From: Henckelia pumila
Lineage: Eukaryota; Streptophyta; Magnoliopsida; Lamiales; Gesneriaceae
DNA: 64,000 nt
Assembly (NCBI RefSeq): GCF_033568475.1
Contig: NC_133122.1
Location: forward strand, 71,385,442-71,449,441
Direction of reading: 5' to 3'
The position numbers and the translations under genes were made by a program. Positions 34,329 through 45,686 of this stretch are shown here, piece after piece; positions within the stretch are counted from its first letter, which is position 1, and each line of letters starts with the position of its first letter. Under the pieces are notes generated by a model. The model was not told where the DNA came from and searched no databases. It was given only the letters and a program-made list of their open reading frames with translations.

Positions 34329-37130
34329 TATTTTGTTTAACCTGTTTATGTTATTGGTGCAAGAGATATATTGATAGCTGAAAGCTTTGTTATGTCTGAA
34401 CCTCTGTACTATAAAAGAGAATCTGTGACTTGAATTGACGAATTGAGCTACAGTTTTTGATGAAATGAAATGGAACATGATTTTGTTCGTACTTAAGACA
34501 TATGTTTATGTTGCATGATAGATGATGATGCAATAAACAAGTACAGAATAACAGAAGATTGATTGTAAGAAGCTATTAAGCGATTAGATCAACAAGAACA
34601 GAACGTGCATATGAATATGATGATATGATTTGGAATACAGAACTAAGATTCTTTTAATTCGGTTCAGCATATATTATGATGAATTACAGAAAGGTTCCAA
34701 AATAAGTATATTCTATGCACTAGATCTGTTCAAGAACGAAACCAGAATTGGTAGATATATCAATGGTTAGAATTTACAGATATATTTCAGGTAAGATTTT
34801 CGACTTTAGTTTAAGTTGTGAATTGGAATTCAATAGAGAATTTATGAGTTTATGAATTGAATATGGTTATGGAGGTTTATAGCATAGATGAAGTTATGGA
34901 AAACAGTTACAGTTGAGTCTTTTCTTTGATTATGCTGAAGCTATTACATCACTTGGAGATATGATTCTTTAATTGTTTGAGATCGATTTTGGGGTTTTTG
35001 TTATGCAACCTCAATCGATATTGATTGACTCTCATTTTTTATTCATAGAGCCAGAATTGATTCACTCGTTTTGAGTTATATGATGCAGGTGAGTTGTTTT
35101 CACTTAGCAGAGTTTGTTATCCAGAAAATTTGATTATGGATGACCCTGATTGAGAGATTTCTCGATCTTGACTCATTTCTTTTGATTTTGAGAATTATTG
35201 ATCCTTTGATGGATATTTCAGTATTTATTGAGATTATTGGCTCGTAACTGATAGAAAGATTAGATTACTATCCCGGTTATAGGTTGATTGTGTGATTTTC
35301 AATACTTTGGAAAACAGAAATGAAGAATGAGATCGGCATTCGATCAATTGATTTCAGATTTCTATGTATTCTGGCTGAATATTCAGACGAATGCATAACC
35401 AATCCAAATGATTTTCGATTGGAAATGAGCCAGATTTGTTAAGAAGATGAAAGAAACACAAAAAGTAAATCAAAGCAGTTAGAATTCAGTAGAGAATGCC
35501 AGGTTGAAATATGAATTGAAGTCTCAGATCAGAGTGGATGAATTCAATTGTGACTGATTATTTGATTGTGCCAGATATTTCAGAAATGAGATATCAAATT
35601 CTGAAAGAAACGTACAACAAGAAATTCAATATTCATCCAATGGTTGTTTATCAGAAGATAAAGAATGCAAATGTGACAGAATTCGTGCGTTTTAGAGCTT
35701 AAACACATAAAGAGTTTCAGTTGAAGTTGAAAATCATTGACCAGATGGGTTCAATGACAGTTTAAAAACTCCAGAATTGGAATGAGATCATGATTTGAGG
35801 GATTATTTTATGAAACTACCAAGATTAATCAGTATGCGTGATGCGAATTATGGTAGTTATGATCAGATTGATTTGAATTACTGAGTAAGATGATCTGTAA
35901 TTATGATCAGATCACTGATAAGTGGTCAGAATTGTTGTGAGATGGAATAGTAAGCCAAGAATGAATGTTTCAGATGGAAACATGAGGTTTACTATTGAAG
36001 TGTGATACATATTATCAAAAGCTCTGAGTATTCTTAGATGTGAGAATACAGTATATTATCCTTAGACTGATGGATAGTCAGAACAGCTGAATTAGATTTT
36101 ACGAATATGTTGTACTAGATGTGATACAGATATGAATAGATCGTTGTTCAGACGTTAATGATATGATGAGATTACAGGAATTATTAAAATCTATTGTCGA
36201 GATAGGAACTTTAGATTTATTTGATAGATTGTGGCATTGATTGATCTATGTTCTGAGTGTGTGGTTATATGAGATTGCATTATAACATCCTCTGATCGAT
36301 GGATTATCTGCGTTAATTCTTCTGATTTTCGAGGATATACTCAGAATTCTAATACCTGATTCGGTATTAGTTGACTTGATGTATTGCCACTTGATTATTA
36401 TGATTCCTGTGAAAGCTATCGAATCCATATCGAAACAGTGTTTTGACTATACGATGAGAATAAAACCAGATTTATTTGTGTTGAAATGATATTTCAGAGA
36501 TATCAGATCAGAATTGATTTGAAAAATGCAGAGACTGTGAATATGAATCTGTATAGAAGAAGAGTAGTATATGATATACAGATCAGAATATGAATGTTGA
36601 ATACAGAAGTGAAAGCTATGAATAGAATGACAGTGTGAACTTGATATATGTTCGATGCAGAGCATAGAATGATATAGAGAAATAAACAAGTCGTCACAAA
36701 AGTTAAACTTCACTGTATGAGATTTCAGACAGAGTCAGTGATTTCAGTGAAAGAATTATTCTTTCCAGCGTGATATGATGGATCATATTTGCTCCAAGTA
36801 TCTAACTAAGGAAATATCAGTTAGATTTTGTCCTAGGTACGTTAATCAGATGAAGTTGATATTGAAAATATTCTGAGCTAAATCGAATATTCGACAGATC
36901 CTTGATTGGGGAGAAAAACAGCTCAGAGAGATTTTTTTTCAGTTAATGAAAATACAGAATAGATGCAGAATAGAAGAGATAACCTGACAAGAGATTAAGA
37001 GATGAGATATGAAGTTCAGAGTTATATGATTGAAGTGAAAATCAATTCATATAATCATTCGGTCTATCAGATTTGATAGTAAGATTGAATGCGATTTCGA
37101 GGACGAAATCATTCTTTAGAGAGGAGGAAT
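34329..37130 (+). pseudogene. G1 Pol remnant
   Basis: This is the continuation of G1 interior after G2. Frames are shredded by TGA/TAA and no catalytic motif is intact. Evidence for pol is mainly position plus the end: the text FEDEII near 37100 and the motif GATTTCGAGGACGAAATC match the conserved end of related Gypsy interiors (compare TTTCGAGGACGAAATTTC before the G4 3' LTR). Reading frames antisense to it at 36246-36713 have no support. Confidence 0.6.
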
Positions 37131-39175
37131 TGTAAGGCCCAAAAATATTAAGTTATTAATTATGGAATTTGAGATTTAAATTCTATAATTTGGGAAAATA
37201 TTAATTGAAGTACTTATGAAAATTAGAGATTTAATTTTCGAGCCGAAAATATTTAATTTGAGAATTTACGGATTTTGAGAATTAAATTCCGGGATTTTTA
37301 AATTAAAAGAATAAAATATTTGAATTAAATATTTATGGGATTTAAGATTAAATTCCGAGATTCGAGAATTAAAGAGGATTTAATTCTGAGGTGCAACTTG
37401 AGCAGGGACTGTTTTGCAAATATCGAAGTTTCGAGGGCTAAAATGCAATTTTTAATTTTAATCCGAGAATATCTAATTTGATGATTTTTGGAGTTTAGAT
37501 CTAAATTCTAATATTCTTAAAGTATTTAGGATTGAAATTGAATTAAAAAGCCGAGGACTGTGTTGGCAGTGTCGGAAGTTTCGGGGACTAAATTGCAATT
37601 ATGCCTATGTATATCTTCAATCCCACTGGATTAGTCACCATTCAAAGTGTATAGCATGATATTTATTCAGAATTGTAGCAGCAGAAATTCAAGAGCTTCA
37701 TTATCTTCAAGTCCATTCTTCATCTTCTAAATTTGATATCTTTTGATATGTTCGTCTGATTGTAGAACCGAGCATAGTTTCGGAATCCTTGCGACAAGAG
37801 ATTCAATTTGATGTAAGTATTATCTTGATTTATATGATTTCAAAGTTCTGAATATTGGGAGAAATCAGAATTGATCTTGAATATGTGCTTATGAGATTAT
37901 ATTGATTTCTATATCGCAACCGAAACGAAGAACGGACGACGATTGAGATTTATATTATTTCCAGCCTATGTTGAGATTCTTATGCTTCTAATATACTGGT
38001 TTATCAGTGATATACATTCAGATATGCATAGGTTTAAGTGAAGAGGATTGATATATATTGTTATATCGAAACCGGATCGAAGAACGGATGTCGTATGAAC
38101 TTCATATGAATTTTCAGAATTGAATTTGATCCTTTGACTACTGATGTAGCTGGTTTTTGATTTTATGTTGCTGGTATAACATGTATTTGAATTAGAAATG
38201 GATGATAGAGTTGATACGAATGAGTTACGGTTGCCGAATTTTAACTTTTACGCCGTTGGGTCAAGAATTCGATAGCATTTGAATTGTGATTGTTGAGTTG
38301 AAAAGTACATAGAGTGATTTCTAATATGTATAGCTGGTGTATGCTTTATTTCAGCTTGTACAATAGTTTGATCGACTCAACGTCGCATCCTTCGAACCGA
38401 AGAAGATGGAAGCAAGGTTGAAGTGATTTGACTTGACTTATTTTCCATGAGTTTGAATAGTTTTAATACATGTTCTTATGGAAGATTGAATGATAAGTGT
38501 GATTAGATATTGAGGTATGAATTCTTGCTTATATAAGTAGCTTGATATGCTATATTTTCAGATTTTATTGAATCTTGTCAAGCTCGGAAATTCAGCGACG
38601 AAACCGGAATAGAATAGATCAAGAGTTACAACTAGTTTGTGCCTTGAGGATAGAGTTGTGATTGAGCTGAATTTTGATGGGTCTTATTTGATTCGAATTA
38701 TCATATTGAAGAGATTTGGAAACTTCAGAACGGCATGTATAAGATGACATCGAGAGTCATGGATTTAGATACTCTAGAATGATGATTCTTGAGTTATCCC
38801 GATAAATCACATACTTGTTGATTATTGTTCTTTGATTAGGATTTGATGTTATTGATCCATCACAGGTAGTGGATCTTTGCTTTGATTTGATATGTTATGA
38901 TATGATATGAAAAATGAATTGATTATATTTCCAAGATCTGAGGCGACCTTATTTTCGAGTCAGAAGACTACGATAGATGGATATCCATGTCAAGATCGTA
39001 TACGAATCTTGATGGCAGTGATTTATTATGAATCAATTCCTTAGCACACTATATAAATCTTTTGATTTGAAGTATGATTTGAATTATTGATTTGAAGCTT
39101 TGAGTTGAAGTGTTTGGAATTGTTTTGACAGCACAAAGCAGGAGTTGAATTCTGTAGAATTGTTGCACAGGGTGG
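37131..39175 (+). repeat. G1 3' LTR, left part
   Basis: It starts TGTAAGGCCCAAAAATATT after a GAGAGGAGGAAT polypurine tract. It runs parallel to the 5' LTR until GCACAGGGTGG, where G3 is inserted. The remaining ~230 bp are at 56367-56604. Confidence 0.93.
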
Positions 39176-40664
39176 TGTAGTAACCCAAAAGTCATTTTAA
39201 GATAATAATATATTAAACATGATTAAGGGTTGGTAATTAACCAATTCCGATAATCAGACTTCAGAAACAAGAAATGAAATTTCATTGTCTGAGCCAGTTC
39301 GGACGATCCGAAGAGGACTTTGGACGACCCAAACTTGACCACCGGGGGCTCCGAAGGTGAGCTTGTTGACTTCGGAGTTAAGGCTGGTTCGGACGATCCG
39401 AACTCAAGTTCGGACGGCCCGAAATCGTTTGTGCCAAGTAGGCAGGATTACTCAGCAATGAATTTTGACAAGTGTCGGACTGAGAGAACTTCGGACGACC
39501 CGATGTAAAGATCGGACGATCCAAACTTGACGTGTCTCGCATGCAGACAGTGAGTTGGATCGGACGATCCGAACTCAGGTTCGGACGGCCCGAACTCGTC
39601 CGAAACTTTTCCTATAAATAGGGCTCATTCGATTTCATTTTTAAATACGAATTCCCGAGGTTCCTTCTTCAGTTATATAATGTGATATATACACTTAAGG
39701 GCCCTATCGGTTATAACAGAGGTTCTGGAATAACCAAGGAGTGGTTATAGTCATCCGGGACTAGCGACTCCAAAGGGCTATCTACGGATGAAGGTATGGT
39801 CCGGGAATCTATTTAAGTTTTGGGAGTACTTATTAGCTTAGTTAAGTCTTATAGAATTTATGTAGTGATACGGTGAACTTTTGAATATAGGCTTGGAACC
39901 TAGGATCCTACTATACTTGAACTAGCCTAGAGGTACGTACACATTGACTGAGATTGTCAGCGAGTATACATGTTTATATGTTGCATTTATTTGGCATTAT
40001 TATATGGCATGATATATGATTTACCGCTTTCTATATTCATATGTCATGTGCATATACATGTTGAGCCTATACCTTGTTATACCTGACTATAGAGCCGCTC
40101 AGCTCTATACTCGATAGTCTGTCACTGAGAGTACCGCGACGGCGGGGGAATTTATGTCTGTCTACTCTGGTGTACTTGACGAGTGTGGTTGCACCCAGAG
40201 GTTGATACGTGCGGTGGCAGCACTCATGTGGCGCCGGTTCTGAGCATGACTTTTCAGATGACCTTTTACCAGTCATCATGTTGCATGCATCATATTTATA
40301 CGTGTACTCATGTCTATGTACTGGGCATTAGCGCTCATGTCCTAGTTGTTATCTTGGACACCCTATTCCATGGGGCAGGTTGCAGGATGGACGAAGCTGG
40401 TGGTTCAAGGCAGGATTAGGGAGCAGGCCTTGAGGAGTTAATTATACAGCAAGATTCGATATAGCTGTATAATGTTTACTTTTAAGTATTTCGATATGGT
40501 TGTATCACTACTGATGAATAAGCTTGACACTTTTATACTAAGCTGATATGTAATATATGGTTATGTTTCCGCACGTTTTACTCTGTTAAGTTATTTTGTT
40601 GTATTAAGTTTAATGCATGCTATTAGTTGCCAGTTAGTAGGTGATACCATGCAGGGTCACTACA
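39176..40664 (+). repeat. G3 5' LTR
   Basis: It begins TGTAGTAACCCAAAAGTC and ends GCAGGGTCACTACA. The copy at 54875-56366 is the 3' LTR. Confidence 0.96.
39297..39620 (+). promoter_or_regulatory. G3 LTR palindromic motif array and TATA box
   Basis: About nine copies of a 15-bp imperfect palindrome occur between 39297 and 39597. They are mostly TTCGGACGATCCGAA or TTCGGACGGCCCGAA. TATAAATA follows at 39613-39620. The 3' LTR repeats this at about 54999-55322. The motif differs from that of G4 mainly in its central three bases. Confidence 0.65.
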
Positions 40665-40668
40665 TTTT

Positions 40669-40680
40669 TGGTATCAGAGA
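40669..40680 (+). other. G3 primer-binding site (initiator tRNA-Met)
   Basis: TGGTATCAGAGA lies four bases after the 5' LTR. The last base differs from the TGGTATCAGAGCG form of G2. Confidence 0.9.
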
Positions 40681-40773
40681 ATGCTTAGATTTTGGGATTA
40701 GTACTTGGGATTTAGTTTAGTATTGAGTAATTCTTGCGCATTTGGGATTTTAATGTGCAATTCTTTTCAGGAT

Positions 40774-41778
40774 ATGGCTAACGAGAGTCACGGTAGTGTT
40801 GGCCAGGGAGGTGGTCATCATCATCGTCATCACCGCCATCATGATGATCAACATCGTCATCATGAGGGTAGACGTCGCTACTCTATCAATAAATTTATGC
40901 AAGTAGGACCAAAACCGTTGGTGGGAGGCGAGAATCCTGAACAAGCAAGAAGTTGGATGTCTAAACTCGAGAGTACTTTTCGTGCTTTCGATTGCACTGA
41001 GGATCAGAAATTGGAAGTTCTAGAATTTGTTCTAGAGGATCGAGCACGTTTTTGGTGGGATGCCAAAGCTGCTCAGGCACGTACTGAGAGAGGACAGGTG
41101 ACTTGGGGAGATTTCTGTCAGCAGTTCCAAAAACTGTATTTTCCTCCAGCTGTTCGCCAAGCACGATCGATGGAGTTGCTTACTCTGAGGCAAGGATCAA
41201 TGACTATTGATCAATATCAGCAACGATTTCTTGATCTGCTACCTTTCAGTCCTCATATTAATGAGAGTGATGCATCGAAGTATGATTTTTTTCTACAAGG
41301 TCTGAACCAAGATATCTACTCACAGGTTGTTGTATGTGATGACCCAGTATCTTATGAGACTTTGGTGAACCGTTGCCGTCTTGTGGAGACCAGCAACAGG
41401 CGTGCACAGTTGTTGATGCCAGCTCAGCTTAGTGGATCATTTGAGCCTAGAGCTCAATCTGTTGTGCAATCTGGACCTACGTCTTCTTCTACTCCTACTA
41501 CTACATCTGGATCTCATGGTTCACGAGGTATGTTCCATTTTGGGAAGAAGAAGAAGAAGAAGGAGGAGTTTTGTAGTCACTATGGAGGGAAGCATCCTGC
41601 AGCTTCATGTCGGAGAGCTACTGGTGCTTGTTATATTTGTGGTCAGCAGGGACATCTACGGAGAGATTGTCCTCAGCGCATGGGTTCTGCTAGTGGATCG
41701 GGATCACAGGTTGGATCTCAGGCTACTTTTCCACGACAGCAGCCAGCACCACAGAGTTCTTCTGGTTATCGTCCCTAG
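40774..41778 (+). pseudogene. G3 Gag with histidine-rich N-terminus
   Basis: Gag is about 334 codons long and ends at TAG 41776-41778, after which Pol continues in the same frame. I chose ATG at 40774 because MANESHGSVGQGG aligns with the start of G4 Gag (MADYDESHGSVDGG). An upstream ATG at 40705 only adds leader sequence. Residues 13-36 or so are extremely histidine-rich (HHHRHHRHHDDQHRHH). The Gag core follows (FWWDAKAAQARTERG, YFPPAVRQARSMELL). Near the C-terminus are a first knuckle-like CSHYGGKHPAASC and a full second knuckle CYICGQQGHLRRDC. The Gag part itself is undamaged. Confidence 0.92.
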
Positions 41779-43188
41779 ACTCAAGGGCAGGTATTTGCTC
41801 TGTCTCAAGAACAAGCTACTGAGGGAAGTGATTGCATTTTGGCAGGTATCTTTCTGTTATGTGGTATTCCTGCACTTGTTTTAATTGATACTGGAGCATC
41901 GCATTCCTTTATTTCTAGTCGCTTTGTTAAGAGACATAGATTACCTTATGTATCATTAGATATGGATTTAGTTGTATCTACTCCGCTGGAGCAGGAGATA
42001 GTAACTAAGCGTCTAATGATGGGTTGCCTTCTAGAGTTTGAGGGTAATACGTTATCGGCTAATTTGATGATATTAGCGATGGAAGATTTTGACTGTATTT
42101 TGGGAATAGAAATACTGACTTTGTATCATGCTACTGTGGATTGTTATCAGCGTCTGGTACAGTTTCATCCTGCTGAGGGTGATAGCTGGTATTTTTATGA
42201 TGAGGGTGCGCGACCTCCGATGCCACTTGTTTCGGCTCTGAAGGCATGTCATGTCTTGGTGTCAGGTGGGGAGGGATACCTTATCTATGCAGTTGATATG
42301 TCCATGAGTAGTATGGGTATTGATCAGTTACCGGTAGTCAGTGAGTTTCCTAATGTATTCCCTGATGAGATTCCTGGTTTTTCTCTGGTGCGAGAGGTTG
42401 AATTTGGTATTGATTTAGTACCAGGAACTACGCCTATATCCCGAGCGCCTTATCGTCTAGCACCATCAGAGATGAGGGAATTGAAACAGCAGTTACAGGA
42501 TCTGCTTGATAAGGGATATATTCGTCCGAGTGTTTCTCCATGGGGAGCACCTGTTTTGTTCGTCAAAAAGAAAGATGGATTGATGCGATTGTGTATTGAT
42601 TACAGATAGTTGAATCATGTCACCATCAAGAATAAGTATCCTTTGCCACGAATTGATGATTTGTTTGATCAACTACAGGGTACTTCTGTTTACTCTAAGA
42701 TAGATCTGAGATCTGGATACCACCATATGCGGGTACGAGACTCAGATATTTCTACGACTGCTTTCAGGACCAGATACGGGCATTATGAATTTTTGGTGAT
42801 GCCATTCGGTTTGACGAATGCACCGGCAGTCTTTATGAATCTGATGAATCAGGTATTTCGAGAATATCTGGATAGATTTGTCATCGTCTTCATTGATGAT
42901 ATTCTTGTCTATTCTCATGACAAGGATGAGCATGCACAGCATTTGAGAATTGTTTTACAGACATTACGAGATAAGCAGCTGTATGCGAAATTAAGCAAGT
43001 GTGAATTTTGGCTTGATTGGGTAGTGTTTCTCGGTCATGTGATTTCTAATGAAGGGATATCTGTTGATCCTAGTAAGATAGAGGCAGTGCTGAACTGGTC
43101 TCATCCAATGACGATTGCTGAAATTCGTAGTTTCTTGGGTCTAGCTGGATATTACCGTCGGTTCATCGAGAATTTTGCACAGTTGGCC
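41779..43188 (+). pseudogene. G3 Pol part 1: protease and reverse transcriptase
   Basis: In frame after the Gag TAG, this reads protease ([15 protein letters not shown]) and RT with the intact FIDDILVYS catalytic box. A TAG at 42607-42609 replaces the glutamine of DYRQLN seen in G2 and G4. The frame then reaches the thumb/connection ([19 protein letters not shown]), where G4 is inserted at 43189. It resumes at 52700. Confidence 0.94.
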
Positions 43189-44697
43189 TGTAGTAACCCG
43201 CATTTCTGATTAGTGATTAAATGAGTAATTAATTACGTGATCATGTTTAGATTAAGTAAAACATGATTAAGTAAGTTCCTGATTGGGATAACGGACTTCA
43301 GAAATGGATTCAGAGCACTCGAATTAGTTGAATTGGTTCAGCAGGATCGGACGGTCCGAAGAGGAGTTCGGACGATCCGAAGTGGATCGGAAGCTCCGTG
43401 CCAGGATCGGAGGCTCCGATCGAGATCGGAAGCTCCGTCGGCAAGATCGGAAGCTCCGATCTGGACCAGGGCACACGTCATTGCTTACGTCAGCAAGGTG
43501 ACATCATGGCTGACGTAATATTGAGCGATCGGATGCTCCGAAGGTGCGATCGGAGGTTCCGATTGTGATCGGACGTTCCGATCAGGGATCGGAGGTTCCG
43601 AACGCCGTCTATAAATAAGGGGTCCGAGCCCTCATTCTGTTCACCGATTTTCCCTCCTTTCCTCTGGTTTTCGAACCTTCTTACTTAGATCTACGGAGTT
43701 CTAGGCATCCTATTGGGAATCCGGAAGTTGCCTAGCGATCCCGGCGTCGTAGCGGAGGTGTGCCTAAGTTTTGAGGCGATTCTACACCAGCGGGCTGACG
43801 ACGGACGAAGGTATAATTTGGCTTCCTAAAAATATTTAGGAGTATGCAATAGCTTAGTTAAGGCTTTTAGAGCTTAATTGTTGATGCATGGATATTTGCA
43901 TTGTAGTAGCTAGTAGACTGGACTAGTAGGCTTGGAGTCTAGACCAGCAGAGCTAGGTTTGACCAGCAGTGTTAGAGGTACGTAAGTACTGACCGAGATA
44001 GCCGGCATGATATATTTGCTTATATGTTGCATGAGTATGTGCTATATGTTTTATCATGTTTAGCATGTTTTACCGCCTTAGCACATACATGATTTTACGT
44101 GTGACTGCATCCGAAGAGATGTGAGTCATTGACAGTCTCCATAGGGAACGATGATCTCATTCTGGACATGAGTCAGGTATGACAGTTCCATGTGAGGCTT
44201 GTATCCTGTTTTGGATTCGGGTCAGGATGGGGTTGGCTCAGCCCTGATATGAAATATACGAGTACCCCACGGAGTAGCTCTCTAGCCGGTACTGTATATT
44301 CTCGGCGCCATGAGCAAGTGTTTTCACTTGAGTTTTAAATCATCTGTGTGCACATATTTGTATTTATATCATTGTTTCGTATTGAGCGTTCTAGCTCACG
44401 CCCTTGTGGTTAGGTATTGTGTACCTTGTGGCGGGGCAGGTTTGAGGCTGGACGGTTCAGGCGGCTCCCAGCAGGATTGAGCTTTGGAGAGTTCAAGGTA
44501 GTAGAGGGTAGGGATTTATTTCCCCTGAACCTTCGATTTGGTTGTATAACAGTATTTATACTTGTGACAACGTCGGTTGTATTCTGCCGATTGGATTTGT
44601 TGTATTTTAATTATCCGCTCTTTACGCTTTAAGCTTTTATTGCGTGCGCTTTTACTATAACTCTGATTAGATAGTGGATCCGGGTTGGGTCACTACA
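43189..44697 (+). repeat. G4 5' LTR
   Basis: The 1509-bp LTR begins TGTAGTAACCCGCATTTC and ends GGGTTGGGTCACTACA. Confidence 0.96.
43347..43617 (+). promoter_or_regulatory. G4 LTR palindromic motif array and TATA box
   Basis: Ten copies of a 15-bp motif of the form (A/T)TCGGA-N3-TCCGAT/A lie between 43347 and 43602. Examples are ATCGGACGGTCCGAA and ATCGGAGGCTCCGAT, several only 18-22 bp apart. TATAAATA follows at 43610-43617, within ten bases of the last copy. The array is repeated in the 3' LTR (49483-49753). Confidence 0.68.
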
Positions 44698-44701
44698 TTT
44701 T

Positions 44702-44714
44702 TTATATCAGAGTG
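44702..44714 (+). other. G4 primer-binding site, mutated
   Basis: At the position of the primer-binding site the sequence is TTATATCAGAGTG instead of TGGTATCAGAGCG. Three bases differ, two of them in the TGG that should pair with the tRNA CCA end. Priming from this copy would be impaired. Confidence 0.7.
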
Positions 44715-44774
44715 ATGCATTGCACTGGGAATATCGTAAAGCGGATTAAGTAATTATCTGTTCTTATGTAACAG

Positions 44775-45686
44775 ATGGCAGATTACGACGAAAGTCACGG
44801 TAGCGTAGACGGCGGTCGTTGGGGTGATCCAGATGATCGTAGATGTCGGGGACAGCTCGAGGAGCGCAGGCGAGTCAGAATGCGTAGGTTTAAGGAAGTT
44901 AGCCAGAAGCCTTTGACGGGTGGTGAGACGGCTGAGGATAGGATGGAGATTCTTGCCTTTATGCTTGAGGGCAGAGCGAGGAAGTGGTGGAGATCTACTT
45001 CCGCACCGTTCATAGCAGCTAGAGGTGCAGCTACTTGGGTTGAGTTCCGTACTGCTTATCAGAGATTTTATTTTCCTCCAGATCTTCGTCAGGCGAAAGC
45101 CAGTGAGTTGTTGAGTTTGCGGCAGGGGACGATGACGATCGAGGAGTACCAGCAGAAGTTCTTTGATCTGCTACCCTTTTGTCCTCATATTTCCGATAGT
45201 TCTATGGCGAAGTTTGATCATTTCCTTCAGGGTTTGAATCCTGACATTCATCGTATGGTTGCTGTGGGCGGCGATGGGACTTACGAGGATTTGGTGGACC
45301 GTTGTCGCCTGGCCGAGGACAGTATTCGGAGGAACAGGGGACTTTATTCTTCTTCCAGGCCAGTGAGCTCTAGTCCTTTGGGTCCTAGAGGACAGTCCTT
45401 CAAGAAGCCAGGAGGTACTTCTTCTTCTTCCTCTGGATCTGGTGGAGTGCATAACTTTGGTGGCCAAAGGCCGAACCGTTGCCGTCAGTGCCGACGCAGA
45501 CATCCGCCAGTGCAGTGTGGTCGGTCGACCACTGCATGTTTCCAGTGTGGCCAGGAGGGTCACATGAAGAGAGATTGTCCTATGCTGATTGGGGCAGCGA
45601 GTGGTTCTGGAGGTTCTCAGGCATCTGTTCAGCCACCTCAATACCAGCAGCCACCTTTCCAGCAGCAGTATTCGCAGCAGCGCTAG
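44775..45686 (+). pseudogene. G4 Gag with internal deletion
   Basis: The start MADYDESHGSVDGG matches G2. Compared with G2, 21 codons are missing between GGETAE and DRMEILAF (near 44930). This in-frame 63-bp deletion lies between two similar ACGGCTGAGGA-like segments. The Gag core and both zinc knuckles (CRQCRRRHPPVQC and CFQCGQEGHMKRDC) are kept. TAG at 45684-45686 replaces a glutamine codon present in G2, after which Pol follows in the same frame. Confidence 0.93.

Noticed and set aside
36246-36713. Minus-strand frames in the decayed G1 pol region
   Set aside because: They lie antisense to a plus-strand element, have no start context or homology, and are expected by chance in AT-rich decayed DNA.
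43347-43602. CRISPR-like array
   Set aside because: The repeats are short, variable palindromes at irregular spacing inside a plant LTR and have no cas genes.
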